The position numbers and the translations under genes are program-made. A stretch of DNA of 64,000 nucleotides from Rhodoblastus sp963704565 (lineage in GTDB: Bacteria > Pseudomonadota > Alphaproteobacteria > Rhizobiales > Beijerinckiaceae). Below are positions 51,923 to 61,594 of the stretch, one piece after another. The stretch lies in assembly GCA_963704565.1 (NCBI GenBank), contig OY969917.1, forward strand, positions 806,001-870,000, given 5' to 3'. Below the pieces are notes generated by a model. The model saw nothing but the letters and a program-made list of their open reading frames with translations. It had not been told where the DNA came from and did no database searches. The number at the start of each line of letters is the position of its first letter. Position 1 is the first letter of the stretch.

Positions 51923-54661
51923 CTATGCGGCCGCTGTCGAGGCGGCGCCGATTTCTTCCGCGCGACGATCAAGCGCCGCCCGGACGCGCATCGGAACCTG
52001 ACGCCGAGCCTTGGCGCGCGGATAGGGCATTTCCTCGATCGGTTTGCCCTTCGGATAAAGCGCCTCGTGTTCCGCCCAATTGTCGAAATTCATCCGGTCC
52101 ACATTGTCGATGAAAGTCTCGACTGGTGTGTTTTCCGCCAGGATCAGAGAATGATCGTGCAGTTCGACATGGTAATAGACGAAGGTTTCGGGAACCGTCG
52201 TCTCGCGGACGACGGACATTCCATTCACCAGAGCCCCCGCGTGGACCAGCACGTCGTCGATCAGCAAAGCGTGATCGGGAGAAAGCAGCAGATCGCGGCT
52301 GGGGACATTTTCGCCCAGCGCGTCCGCCTTCACGCGGATCGGGAAGCTACGCAGCGGATCGGCGAACCGCGCCGAAACCGTCTGCCGCCCCAGCCAAGCC
52401 ACCGGCCGAACCTCGCCTGCCGCCGTTAGCACGAGATCGCCGCGTTTCAGCATCTCGACGGCGACCTCGCCCTCCGGCGTGCGGATAAAAGTTCCGGCCA
52501 GGAAGCAGATCGTCGTTTCGTTTGTAGCGGCGCTGTAGCTGTAGGGGAAATCCGTCGCGCCTTGACCATTCGGATCGGTGATCTTCAGGCTGATGGTTCC
52601 GCTGGCTCCATTGGTCAGCGTCAATACGCCATTGGCATAGCTCTCGCCCGTCGCGTCGAAACCCTTGAGCACGATGCTGTCGCCCGAGGCGAAGCCTGTG
52701 ATCTGATTGGTCGGCGCGACGCCGGGATCGAGGACCAGCGTCGCCCCGGCTCCGGGCGCGAAGGCGATTCCACCCGCTCCCGCTGCGCCGCTCGCGCCCA
52801 GCTCCAGCGTGCCGGACTCGATCGTGACGCCGCCGACGAAAGTGTTGTCGGCGGAGAGGGCGACCACGCCCGTCCCGGCGATGTCGATCTTGCCGGCGCC
52901 AGTTCCGCCAGAGCCGGTCTGGTCGGCGATCACGCCGGAGACGGTGAGCGGCGTTCCTGCGGTCGCGGAAAGAGTGATCGTCTCATTGCCCTGGAGGAAA
53001 ACGCCGGAACCATAGGCGCCGCCTTGCTGGGCGCCCGTGCCGCCGCCTTTGACTGTCCCTTTCGATAAAAGGCCGCCGTCAATGGTGAGCGTTCCGCCCT
53101 GGGCGATGAAAATGTCGCCGCCGGCGCCGAGTCCCCCGCCGCCCTTGCTGGCCGCTCCCGGGCCGCCGCCGAAGCCGCCTGCCGCAGCCGCGCCGCTTGC
53201 GCCAGTCGCGCCGTTGCTGGCTCCGCTGGCGCCCGTTGCGCCCTTAGGGCCCTGCGGACCGGTGTGATAGCCGTTGGCATAATGGCCGATGCCGCCCGAT
53301 CCGCCCGAACCGCCCAAGCCCGCCACGCCGCCAATCGCGCCGCCGCCGCCACCGCCGCCGCCGCCGCCAAAGCCGCCGAGACCGCCCGCGCCGCCATTGC
53401 CGCCGTCGCCGCCGTTGCCGCCTACTCCGCCCGCGCCGCCCGCGCCGCCGACCGGCGGGGGCGAAGACGACGGGGCTTGAGCGCCATTCATCGCGCCGCC
53501 GCCGCCGCCCTTGCCGCCCTTGCCGCCCATTCCGCCCACGCCGCCATTGCCGCCGCCGCCGCCGCCGCCGCCAAAGCCGCCGCTGGCGCCGTTTCCTCCG
53601 TCGCCGCCAACGCCGCCGTCGCTCCCCGCGCCGCCAACGCCGCCGGGACCCGTCGATCCCACCGTCACATAGGTTGTTCCGTTGAAGATCTGATGGGCTC
53701 CCGGGCCGTTACTGCCCATGCCGCCGTCGCCGCCCGCGCCGCCGTCGCCGCCGTCGCCGCCAGCGCCGCCGCCCGCGCCATAGCCCGCCGTTCCGCCTGC
53801 GGCGCCTTTGCCGCCGGTTCCGCCGAGTCCGGTGGCGTCGAAGCCGTTGGCACCCACCGGGGGGTAGGTGAACGTAAGCGGCGCCGCGCCGCCCGCCGCG
53901 CCGCCGTCGCCGCCGCCGCCGCCGTCGCCGCCCGCGCCGCCGATCCCGCCGGGACCGCCTGTCCTCCCCGATCCGCCGGGACCGCCGTCATAGCCTCCCT
54001 TCAGGCCGCTCATCGTGGAGCTGGCGCCGCCTACCCCGCCGTCGCCGCCGTCGCCGCCCGCGCCACCCGCGCGGCCGATCCCGCCAGGGCCGCCGGGAGA
54101 GCCGTTGCTTCCCGCCCCGCCGGCCGACGGCCCGAGCGTGCCGGACGCGCCGTCCGCGCCTTTCGCGCCATCGCCGCCCGGCGCCCCGGTCGGCGCTATC
54201 AGCAGGCTGGAGTTGCCGCCCGCGCCGCCGCCGCCGCCGTCGCCAGCATTGCCTCCCTTGGCCTCGTCGCTTTGAAACAGCACATTGTCGAGGGTCACCT
54301 TGGCGGTCGGCCCGACAAAAAGCCCGCCGCCGAGCCCGGCGCCGCCGCCGCCCGATTTGCTGCCGGCGCCACCCGCCGCGACCGTGTCCTCGATGGTGAG
54401 GCTCTCGATGGTGACGTTGCCGCTGAGGACCGCGAGGCCGCCGTCGGCGCCGCCGCCCGACAAGACCTGGCCATCGCCGTTGATCGTCAGCGTGACGCCG
54501 GACTGGAGATTAATGGCATAGAGCCCCGCCGGCTGCCCGGCGTCGCCTTCGGTGAACGATGAAGTAATCTGGATTTCGTAGGCGCCTGGCGCCGATCCGT
54601 TGACCGTTTCGATCGCCGCATTCAGACTGGTTTGTGAATTGACGGAGATGACGTCGGTCAT
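51923..54661 (-). CDS. Glycine-rich repetitive surface protein with C-terminal Hint domain
   Basis: 912 residues. Residues about 100-530 are glycine-rich GGxGG-type repeats. Next comes an autotransporter-type beta strand repeat (TFVGGVTIESGTLELGA). From about 725 a Hint_2 domain starts at Cys in TICFLAGTFIRTPEGEVAVE, with LLSPDHALLIDDVLVHAGAL and a C-terminal NTPVETFIDN. Hint domains splice or cleave themselves; Hint_2 proteins are typical of alphaproteobacteria and probably exported. No signal peptide is seen. Divergent from two glycan/sulfate transfer genes that may modify it. Plus-strand frames here are shadows. Confidence 0.82.
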   Translation of the reverse strand: MTDVISVNSQTSLNAAIETVNGSAPGAYEIQITSSFTEGDAGQPAGLYAINLQSGVTLTINGDGQVLSGGGADGGLAVLSGNVTIESLTIEDTVAAGGAGSKSGGGGAGLGGGLFVGPTAKVTLDNVLFQSDEAKGGNAGDGGGGGAGGNSSLLIAPTGAPGGDGAKGADGASGTLGPSAGGAGSNGSPGGPGGIGRAGGAGGDGGDGGVGGASSTMSGLKGGYDGGPGGSGRTGGPGGIGGAGGDGGGGGDGGAAGGAAPLTFTYPPVGANGFDATGLGGTGGKGAAGGTAGYGAGGGAGGDGGDGGAGGDGGMGSNGPGAHQIFNGTTYVTVGSTGPGGVGGAGSDGGVGGDGGNGASGGFGGGGGGGGNGGVGGMGGKGGKGGGGGAMNGAQAPSSSPPPVGGAGGAGGVGGNGGDGGNGGAGGLGGFGGGGGGGGGGAIGGVAGLGGSGGSGGIGHYANGYHTGPQGPKGATGASGASNGATGASGAAAAGGFGGGPGAASKGGGGLGAGGDIFIAQGGTLTIDGGLLSKGTVKGGGTGAQQGGAYGSGVFLQGNETITLSATAGTPLTVSGVIADQTGSGGTGAGKIDIAGTGVVALSADNTFVGGVTIESGTLELGASGAAGAGGIAFAPGAGATLVLDPGVAPTNQITGFASGDSIVLKGFDATGESYANGVLTLTNGASGTISLKITDPNGQGATDFPYSYSAATNETTICFLAGTFIRTPEGEVAVEMLKRGDLVLTAAGEVRPVAWLGRQTVSARFADPLRSFPIRVKADALGENVPSRDLLLSPDHALLIDDVLVHAGALVNGMSVVRETTVPETFVYYHVELHDHSLILAENTPVETFIDNVDRMNFDNWAEHEALYPKGKPIEEMPYPRAKARRQVPMRVRAALDRRAEEIGAASTAAA

Positions 54662-54772
54662 GGGCGGGCGCCTCAATAGGCGAATAAAATGTTCATCCAC
54701 GAATTGCTTGGAATTAGCTTAATTTGAGCTACAGTAACGTCAATCCACTTTTCCGTGAACGACGAGGGCCGC

Positions 54773-56830
54773 ATGGAACTGGCAGGTGGTCCCAGCCGGG
54801 AGTGCGATCCTCCCGCCGCCGCCGTACTCGCCGGCGCCCGACGATACCAATCGGGCGACTATGACGCCGCCGCCGTGCTTTTCGCCGCCGCGCTCGCTCA
54901 TGCGCCCGGCCACGCCGACGCCAGGCGCTTGCGCGGGCTGGCGCTGGCGCGCGCCGGCCGGCCGCTCGACGGGCTGAAATGCCTTTCGGCCGTCTGGCGG
55001 GCGGAGCCGGGAAACCCGCTGGCGCCGCTGCATTTCGGTATTGCTCTGCTGGAGGCGGGGCGTTTCGCCCGCGCCGCGGCAATGTTTCGCCGCGCCGCGA
55101 AACTGGCGCCGGCGACCGAGGCTCCCTGGGTCAATCTGTCCGCCGCATTGCTGGCGCTCGGCCACGCGCCGGCGGCCCGCGCCGCAGCGCGCCGGGCGAT
55201 GGTCGTCGCGCCGCAATCGCCGGCGCCCTTGTGCGCCATGGGGCGCGCCGAGATTGCCGCCGGCCGGCTCGCCGAGGCGCAACAGGCTTTCGTCGGGGCG
55301 ATCCATCTTCACCGCGCCAACCCGGAGGCCTGGATTGATCTCGTCCTCGTACTGGCCCGCCGGGGTGAAATCAACTCGGCGCAAACCGCAATCTTCAAAG
55401 GGCTCGCTGCCTGCCCCCATAACAGTGCGCTCGAATCCGCCGCCGCCGGGTTCGCTTTTCTCGCCGGCGAGCAGGACGAAGCGATGCGGCGGCTCGAAGG
55501 CGTGATCGCGCGCGATCCCGGCTGCGTCGCGGCGCGGCTCAATCTCGCCAATGCGCTGCTGCTCGACGAAGAGCCGGCCAAGGCGCTTACTCTGCTCAAC
55601 CGACCGCCGCCCCCCGGCCGCGACGGCGCGCACTGGCGCGCCCACAAGGCGATAGCGCTGCTGCATCTCGGGCGCGACCTCGACGCCCAGCGCGAACTCG
55701 ACGCCATAGCCGAACCTTACGGCGATGCGGAAATCCTTGTCGTCGGACGAAGGCTGGCGCTCGCCCACGGAGCCGGCCGCAAGGACGACGCCATGGAGTG
55801 CGCCGGGCGGCTCGCGGCGCTCGCGGCCGGCGAAAGCGCGGCGCTTTACGAACACCGCATCGCCGCCCATTTCGATCTGGCGCGATACCATTACCGCGAG
55901 GGCAGAAATGATCAGGCTTTTGAGCATTGGGCAGGCGGCCATCGGCTCCTGTCGCGCTGCCAGCCTTTTTCGCGGGAGGAATTCGACGCGTTCGTCGCGG
56001 CGAGCGTCGAGGCTTTCGATCATCGCCGTCTGGCGGCAGGCCCGGGCGCCGACAATGCCGATGAGACGCCGATTTTCATCGTCGGAATGCCGCGTTCGGG
56101 CACCACCCTTGCCGAGCAGATTCTCGCGGCGCATCCGCTGGTTTACGGCGCCGGCGAACGCAGCGATCTTCATCAGCTGTTCCGGCGCTTGGCGGGCGGC
56201 GGAGCGACCCAGCCCGAGTCCGCGCGCCGGGTCGCCGCGCTCGACGCGGCGTGCCTGACCAACGCCGGCGCCGAGTTCCTCGAACGGCTTCACGCGCTCG
56301 CGCCGGACGCCCGGCGCATCGTCGACAAAATGCCCGCTAACGCCTTGCATCTCGGATTCGTATCCACGCTTCTGCCCCGCGCGCGGATCATCCTTTGCCG
56401 CCGCGATCCGCGCGATATTGGCCTTTCGATCTTCCAGCATCGGTTTTTCGGCTATCATCCCTATGCGCACGACCTCGCCGATCTCGGCTGGTACATTTCG
56501 AAACATGAGCATTTGATGCGGCATTGGCTCGACGTCCTGCCCCTGCCGATCATCGAAATCGACCTGGCCGATTGGGTGCGCGATTTCGACGCAACCCTCG
56601 CCCGTCTGCTCGCTTTTCTCGACCTGCCGCCCGATGCGGCCTGCTCGCGCTTCTACGAGCAGGATCGCCGCGTCCGCACCGCCAGCAGCCGGCAGGTCCG
56701 CGAAAAGGTCAATGCGCGCGGCCTGGGGCGCTGGCGCGTTTTCGCCACGGGTCTGGCCCCGATGATCGACGAATTGCGCGCCGGCGGCGCCTTGCCCGAA
56801 GCGGAGCAGGAAGCCGAGGCGGGGCTGTGA
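54773..56830 (+). CDS. TPR-repeat sulfotransferase
   Basis: 685 residues. TPR-like helical repeats fill residues 1 to about 380. The C-terminal part is a sulfotransferase (Sulfotransfer_3): IFIVGMPRSGTTLAEQILAA is the PAPS 5'-phosphosulfate loop and RIILCRRDPRDIGLSIFQHR the 3'-phosphate site. Bacterial members modify proteins or glycans using PAPS. ATG 54773 has GAGG 8 nt upstream (a GTG at 54755 is the alternative). Its stop overlaps the next gene's GTG, so they are coupled. Confidence 0.85.
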   Translation: MELAGGPSRECDPPAAAVLAGARRYQSGDYDAAAVLFAAALAHAPGHADARRLRGLALARAGRPLDGLKCLSAVWRAEPGNPLAPLHFGIALLEAGRFARAAAMFRRAAKLAPATEAPWVNLSAALLALGHAPAARAAARRAMVVAPQSPAPLCAMGRAEIAAGRLAEAQQAFVGAIHLHRANPEAWIDLVLVLARRGEINSAQTAIFKGLAACPHNSALESAAAGFAFLAGEQDEAMRRLEGVIARDPGCVAARLNLANALLLDEEPAKALTLLNRPPPPGRDGAHWRAHKAIALLHLGRDLDAQRELDAIAEPYGDAEILVVGRRLALAHGAGRKDDAMECAGRLAALAAGESAALYEHRIAAHFDLARYHYREGRNDQAFEHWAGGHRLLSRCQPFSREEFDAFVAASVEAFDHRRLAAGPGADNADETPIFIVGMPRSGTTLAEQILAAHPLVYGAGERSDLHQLFRRLAGGGATQPESARRVAALDAACLTNAGAEFLERLHALAPDARRIVDKMPANALHLGFVSTLLPRARIILCRRDPRDIGLSIFQHRFFGYHPYAHDLADLGWYISKHEHLMRHWLDVLPLPIIEIDLADWVRDFDATLARLLAFLDLPPDAACSRFYEQDRRVRTASSRQVREKVNARGLGRWRVFATGLAPMIDELRAGGALPEAEQEAEAGL

Positions 56831-58743
56831 ACGACGATGCGGTTGCCGCCGCCCTGCGGCGGCTCGCCCTCGCGCCCGAGGACGGACGGGCATGGCGTGA
56901 CGCCGGCGAGGCGTTCGCCGCGGCAGGCGAGAATATCGACGCTTGCGCGGCCCTCGGCGAAGCGATCCGTCTTGCTCCGCAAGACCTCGCCGCCGGCCGC
57001 TCCTTCGCCGCCGCGGCCGTTGCGGCCGGGCGGGTCGACGAGGCCTTGGCCCGGTCGCGGCGTCTCGCCGACGGCGCCGATCAACTCGCCGCGTTGCTGG
57101 CCATGGCGCGATTGCTCGCCGATATGGGGCGTCTCGACGAAGCCATCGGCGCCGCCGAAAAGCTGGCGGAGCGCGCGCCTGACGCGTTTCCGGCACTGGC
57201 GGAGCTCGCGCTGCTCTATCGCCGGCGCGCGACGGACGATGCGGCGGCGGAGGCCCTGCGCGCCGCCCTGGCCTTGGCGCCCGACGACGAGGAAACGCTC
57301 GCTGCCCTCGGCGATCTGCTGATGCGCCAGGGCCGGCCCGAGGCGGCGCAGCCCCATCTGGCGCGCGCTGTCCAGGTCGCGCCTGAGAAAGCGGAGCGGT
57401 TCAAGGATCTCGCCCTATGCGACTTGCTGCTCGGTCGCCAGATCGAGGCCAGGGCGGCCGCCGAGGCGGCGATCGCGGTCGCGCCACACGATCCCCATGC
57501 CCATCGCATCCTTTGCGTTATTCTGGCTTATTGCGACGGAATCGGCGGCGAGGAATTGAGCGTAGCCTTGCGCCGCTGCGGCGCGCTTTGGCCGCGCGCT
57601 GCGCCGCGGCGATTCACCGGCGTCCGCGATCCCGACCGTCGGCTGCGGGTCGGCCTGCTGGGCGGCGCGTTTCGCCGCCATCCGACCACGCTCCTGACCC
57701 TGCGCGGGCTCGAAGGGCTCGATCGCGACTCCTTCGCGCTGCATTGCTTCTCAAGCGGCGGGGTTTACGACGCCTATACGCGGCGCTGGCGCGACATCGC
57801 CGCCGATTGGGCCGAAATTAGCGACGAAGACGATCACTCGGTCGCTTCGCGAATTCATGCGGCAGGAATTGACATATTGATCGACATCGGCGGCTATCTC
57901 AACAATGGCCGGTTGCCCGTGCTCGCATTGCGGGCGGCGCCGGTGCAGATCAAATGGGTCGGCGCGCAATTCCATACGGCGGGGATCGCCGAAGTCGACG
58001 CTTTCATCTCCGATCCGCACGAAACCCCCTCCGACCTCGTCGGCCTGTATCGGGAAAATCTGCTCATCCTTCCCGACACCTACGTCTGCTATGATCCGCC
58101 CGGCTTCGACATTCCCGTGGGCCCCTCGCCGGCGGCCGAGACCGGAAGCGTGACATTCGGCTCGCTCAATTCCTTGATGAAGATCACGCCGGCTACGCTC
58201 GACGCCTGGGCGGAGACGCTTCGGCGCCTTCCCGGATCTCGACTTCTTCTTGCCGCGCCGCAATTGGACGAGGAGCCGAGCGCGCGCCGCCTAGCCGATG
58301 AATTCGTGCGGCGCGGGGTCGAAGCGGAGCGCGTCGAAATGTTGGGCGCGCAGCCGCACGAGGAAATATTGCGCGCGCGCCAGAGAGTCGACATCGCGCT
58401 GCAGCCATTTCCTTATTGCGGCGGCGTCACCCTGTTGGAAGATCTCTGGATGGGCGCGCCCGGCGTCGTGCTCCGGGGCGATACTTTCGCCGGCCGTCAC
58501 GGGGTCAGCCATCTCAGCAATGTCGGACTCGCCGACTGGATCGCCAACACACCGGAATCCTACGTCGATCTGGCGGTTGCCAAAGCCCGCGACCGGACCG
58601 CGCTTCAGACTTTGCGCGAGACGTTGCGACGCCGGCTGACGGAGAGCCCGATCTGCGATCGCAACCGGTTTGCAAGGCATTTCGCCGCGGCATTGCGCCG
58701 AGCCTGGGCCGATCGTTGCCGCAGGCCTGAAGCGTCTGTATGA
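56827..58743 (+). CDS. TPR-repeat O-GlcNAc-transferase-like protein (GT41, SPINDLY type)
   Basis: 638 residues from a GTG overlapping the upstream stop. TPRs fill residues 1 to about 250. The GT41 region follows: LRVGLLGGAFRRHPTTLLTL, DILIDIGGYLNNGRLPVLAL, VTFGSLNSLMKITPATLDAW and the UDP-sugar site QPFPYCGGVTLLEDLWMGAP then GDTFAGRHGVSHLSNVGL. Predicted to glycosylate Ser/Thr of a partner protein. The divergent glycine-rich Hint protein is the natural candidate. Confidence 0.85.
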   Translation: MNDDAVAAALRRLALAPEDGRAWRDAGEAFAAAGENIDACAALGEAIRLAPQDLAAGRSFAAAAVAAGRVDEALARSRRLADGADQLAALLAMARLLADMGRLDEAIGAAEKLAERAPDAFPALAELALLYRRRATDDAAAEALRAALALAPDDEETLAALGDLLMRQGRPEAAQPHLARAVQVAPEKAERFKDLALCDLLLGRQIEARAAAEAAIAVAPHDPHAHRILCVILAYCDGIGGEELSVALRRCGALWPRAAPRRFTGVRDPDRRLRVGLLGGAFRRHPTTLLTLRGLEGLDRDSFALHCFSSGGVYDAYTRRWRDIAADWAEISDEDDHSVASRIHAAGIDILIDIGGYLNNGRLPVLALRAAPVQIKWVGAQFHTAGIAEVDAFISDPHETPSDLVGLYRENLLILPDTYVCYDPPGFDIPVGPSPAAETGSVTFGSLNSLMKITPATLDAWAETLRRLPGSRLLLAAPQLDEEPSARRLADEFVRRGVEAERVEMLGAQPHEEILRARQRVDIALQPFPYCGGVTLLEDLWMGAPGVVLRGDTFAGRHGVSHLSNVGLADWIANTPESYVDLAVAKARDRTALQTLRETLRRRLTESPICDRNRFARHFAAALRRAWADRCRRPEASV

Positions 58744-58766
58744 AACGTCGTCCACGAAGCAGAATA

Positions 58767-58857
58767 ATTGGTCGGCCGCTTTTGCTGGAGGGCCGCCTCT
58801 CGCCCCCCAAGGCCGAAGGTCTCCTTGGGGGCGACCCCGGAATTAACGCCGACCAAT
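58767..58857. repeat. Nested inverted repeats after the GT41 gene
   Basis: Outer arms ATTGGTCGGC (58767-58776) and GCCGACCAAT (58848-58857) enclose an inner hairpin CCCCCAAGG/CCTTGGGGG (58804-58831). It lies 24 nt after the stop and just before an intron fragment. Could end the sulfotransferase/GT41 transcript; no T-run is seen. Confidence 0.6.
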
Positions 58858-58877
58858 TGCGAATTCCCGCTTATGGC

Positions 58878-59185
58878 GTGCGCCGTGGAAAGGCGGCGCT
58901 TTCCAGTGGGTGCAAGCCCCACCCGGCGACCCGCTCCAGCCGGAAGCAACCGGAGCAGGCATGGAGGCAACGAAATGTCTGAAGCCCCGGGATAGCCGGT
59001 CACTATAGGTGACGGCGCGAGTGTGCGGGCCGCAACGCGAGTGAACGCTGAGCAAGCCTCGAAAAGGACGACGTGCAGGCCGACCCGACTGCCATATCGG
59101 GGAAGGCTGATACGACTGGGCGAGATGAGCGAAGTCGACGTCCAGTCGCTGCACCGGGGTACTGGCGGCAGCACGCACACAAGGA
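58878..59185 (+). mobile_element. Group II intron, 5' fragment (domain I region)
   Basis: Starts GTGCGCCG, matching the GUGYG 5' end of group II introns. Blocks GTGGGTGCAAGCCCCAC, GCCCCGGGATAGCCGGTCAC and GCCTCGAAAAGGACGA resemble the 5' RNA region of bacterial introns as I remember it. No reverse transcriptase gene or domain V/VI follows; the sequence stops where the 306-bp brxL repeat begins at 59186. So the intron is truncated and inactive. Confidence 0.55.
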
Positions 59186-59491
59186 AATCCAAGCCGTGGC
59201 GAAGGGCGTCGCCGCCGCAAATCACGAACAACACGGCTGCGGCGCGACGATCCCGGTCGCTAGACGTCTGCGAAGTCGGTCGCAGGATGAGTCACGGCAG
59301 GAACCACAAAAGGAGGCCTTCACGGCCTAGTTCAACCCCAGCGCCTTGAACGCCGCCGTCTTCGGATCGCTGAAGAAAATCGGATCGACATCCTCCATGA
59401 TGTCGCCGGTGACTTCAAGGAAATTGCGCTTGTTTTCGAGCGGAATCAAAGCCCGACGCGCGCCGTTGTCCATGGCCACCTGAAGCGGCTC
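59186..59491. repeat. 306-bp direct repeat, copy 2 (brxL 3' end)
   Basis: Near-identical to 43124-43429. It encodes only the last 55 codons of brxL (QVAMDNGARRALIPLENKRN up to AFKALGLN, minus strand) plus its downstream flank. Its right edge abuts the AAA ATPase gene region. Confidence 0.92.
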
Positions 59492-59519
59492 TCCCACCGT
59501 GATGTGAATTGAGGCCGTT

Positions 59520-60527
59520 ATGCCGGAAATACGCGTGTTTGATCCCGATCTTTTTCGGCGGGAGGCGCAAAGGATCGCGGACGCCGATGGGCCCGACGAG
59601 GATTTCGACTTTTTCGCGGACAGCGCCCAAGGACTCCGCGCCAAATATCTCTTCGCCCTGGCCAATGACGCCCGACAGGGCGCGAGGGATCTGTTGATTC
59701 CAACCGCCGCGACGGTGACGCGCCTTCTTTCCGCCGAGGCCGAACACCCCAATTTTTGGACCGCCGCCGGCGTCTACATACGGGCGGCGCGGTTGTCGGC
59801 CCTGTCTCAGGCGCCGCTCGTCATCCCGCCGCTTTTGCTGGTCGGGCCGCCGGGCGTCGGCAAGACTCATTTCGCTCGCGCCGTCGCTCAGGCGCTGAAC
59901 ACCGATTTCCACGAAATCTCGGGTCCGGGCCTGGACGACGAGGGCGTGCTTGGGGGTCATTCTCTTGGGTGGCGCGGGGCGCGCGCCGGCGCGATCGCGC
60001 GGGCGCTCATCGACGGCCCAAGCGCCCAACCCGTGTTTTTCATCGACGAGATTGACAAGGTTCCCTCCTGGCGCGAGAGCGACCCGCTGGATTTGCTCCA
60101 CATCGCCCTGGAGCCGCTGAGCGCCAGAAATTTCAGGGACAGTTATCTCGAGGCGCCGATCGCCGCCGACAAGATCATTTGGATCGCGGCGGCGAACGAC
60201 GCATCCGCATTGCGGCGGAGCATTTTGGACCGGTTCCTGGTTGTGCCGGTCTCCGCGCCGGAAAAGGACGCCGCCGTCGCGATCACCAAGCGCATCTATC
60301 GCGCAGCGACGGAGCAATATCGCGCCATCCTTTCACAGGATCTCGACGACGAGGTGGCGAAGGTCTTGGTAGACGCGACGCCGCGGCGGCTGCGGCTGGT
60401 CTTCCAAATCGCCGCGGGCTTCGCCGCCGCGGACGGGCGTACGAATCTGTCGTTGAGCGACATCGAGAACGCGCGGCGGCTTTTGGCGGCGGAGCAGCGG
60501 AAAACCGTTGGAATCCTGAACCTTTAG
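59520..60527 (+). CDS. AAA+ ATPase, Lon/MoxR-like
   Basis: 335 residues. Walker A LLLVGPPGVGKTHFA (105-119), Walker B PVFFIDEIDKV (171-181), sensor 1 IIWIAAANDAS and arginine finger in ILDRFLVVPV. The core is closest to the Lon ATPase domain but no protease domain is present. The first 95 residues are helical and unrecognised. It opens a set of plus-strand genes with two unknown proteins and a truncated exonuclease I. Role unknown; remodeller of a partner complex is likely. Confidence 0.8.
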   Translation: MPEIRVFDPDLFRREAQRIADADGPDEDFDFFADSAQGLRAKYLFALANDARQGARDLLIPTAATVTRLLSAEAEHPNFWTAAGVYIRAARLSALSQAPLVIPPLLLVGPPGVGKTHFARAVAQALNTDFHEISGPGLDDEGVLGGHSLGWRGARAGAIARALIDGPSAQPVFFIDEIDKVPSWRESDPLDLLHIALEPLSARNFRDSYLEAPIAADKIIWIAAANDASALRRSILDRFLVVPVSAPEKDAAVAITKRIYRAATEQYRAILSQDLDDEVAKVLVDATPRRLRLVFQIAAGFAAADGRTNLSLSDIENARRLLAAEQRKTVGILNL

Positions 60528-60734
60528 CAGTTTTTCGCCATAATCCGCGCACACCCGCGGCCCCTTTCCATGCCCCGAGGTTGTGCCTGCCGGTGAGGCT
60601 GATTTCTCCCGGATTTTTTTTGCTTTCAGCATGGGTTTGGTCCCCGAAAGCGCTGCCGTGAGGCAATCGAACCGCTGGAGTTCACGATTTGGGCTGCAGC
60701 GCCATCAACACCCCTAAACGGAATAACAAAAACA
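60528..60734. other. Intergenic region downstream of the AAA gene
   Basis: 207 bp with no supported gene. A T-rich run (TTTTTTTT at about 60617) occurs without a strong stem before it. May carry the promoter of the next gene. Confidence 0.4.
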
Positions 60735-61499
60735 ATGCCAAAGACCGAATTCTCTTCGCCGATCGACGGCGCCCGAAACAATGCGCCGCCGATGCGTACA
60801 CTTCCCCGCTTTGAGCGGCAGTCCCGACACTATCCTACGGCGTGGCCCAAAATCGGCGGCGCCGGCCTGCAGACGGGTCCGACCAATGTCTTCCTTTCCG
60901 AGGAATTCCGGGACCGCTTCAAGCCCGGCGAAAAGCGCCGCGCCTATGCTGGCGCGTGCCCTGGCCTCGCGGTGGTTTCGCACTCGATCGCCCTGCCGAA
61001 CTATAAAATCTCGACCTGCGGCTTCGACCGCCTCCAGCAGCGTTTTTTCGAGTTGAATCGGGACGGCTATGCCGCCTGGCGATACGTCAATGGCGTCTTG
61101 GTGCGCCAGGACGGATTCAATGCGTGGTTCCCAACTCACCTTTATCCCACGGTGCGCCCGTCGCCCAACAGCCCGGTGGTTGCGGACGCGCGCTCGATTT
61201 TAATCACGCTCCCGGATTCGTTGTCCGCGAAAATGTTCGATGAAAAATTCGACGCCTTGACGCGACTGGGAGCGATCGACGCCTGGTCGATGACCGAAGA
61301 TGGCCGTCAACACTGCGCGGCCCTTGGCGTCGATTCCGACGAGCTGCGTCGCCACACGGTCTATCCCGGCTGGGTCACAAGCCCAGCATGGGAGCTTTGC
61401 GGGTTCAGCACATATTCCGGCGCGGACCGGCTGATCGCCATCTGCGAGCAGATTCTCGCCGACCACATCGGCGTGGCCTGGACCCCCGCGCTTCGCTGA
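60735..61499 (+). CDS. Conserved hypothetical protein
   Basis: 254 residues. Segments include AGACPGLAVVSHSIALPNYK, RDGYAAWRYVNGVLVRQDGF and PNSPVVADARSILITLPDSL. Mixed alpha/beta, soluble, no membrane helix or known catalytic motif visible. The frame has normal codon use for this genome. It is followed by a second unknown gene 96 bp downstream, so they are probably cotranscribed. Confidence 0.6.
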   Translation: MPKTEFSSPIDGARNNAPPMRTLPRFERQSRHYPTAWPKIGGAGLQTGPTNVFLSEEFRDRFKPGEKRRAYAGACPGLAVVSHSIALPNYKISTCGFDRLQQRFFELNRDGYAAWRYVNGVLVRQDGFNAWFPTHLYPTVRPSPNSPVVADARSILITLPDSLSAKMFDEKFDALTRLGAIDAWSMTEDGRQHCAALGVDSDELRRHTVYPGWVTSPAWELCGFSTYSGADRLIAICEQILADHIGVAWTPALR

Positions 61500-61594
61500 G
61501 ACGCGCCATCGCCGCCAGATATTTCCAACCAACCTGCGCCCTTCGCGCGGGCGCGGATGTTCGCGCCCGTCGCATCAAAAGTGGAGAAAGCCAA

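Noticed and set aside
53264..54562. Alanine-rich plus-strand frame of 432 codons
   Set aside because: It is the complement of the glycine-rich repeat of the Hint protein; composition follows from GCC/GGC repeats.
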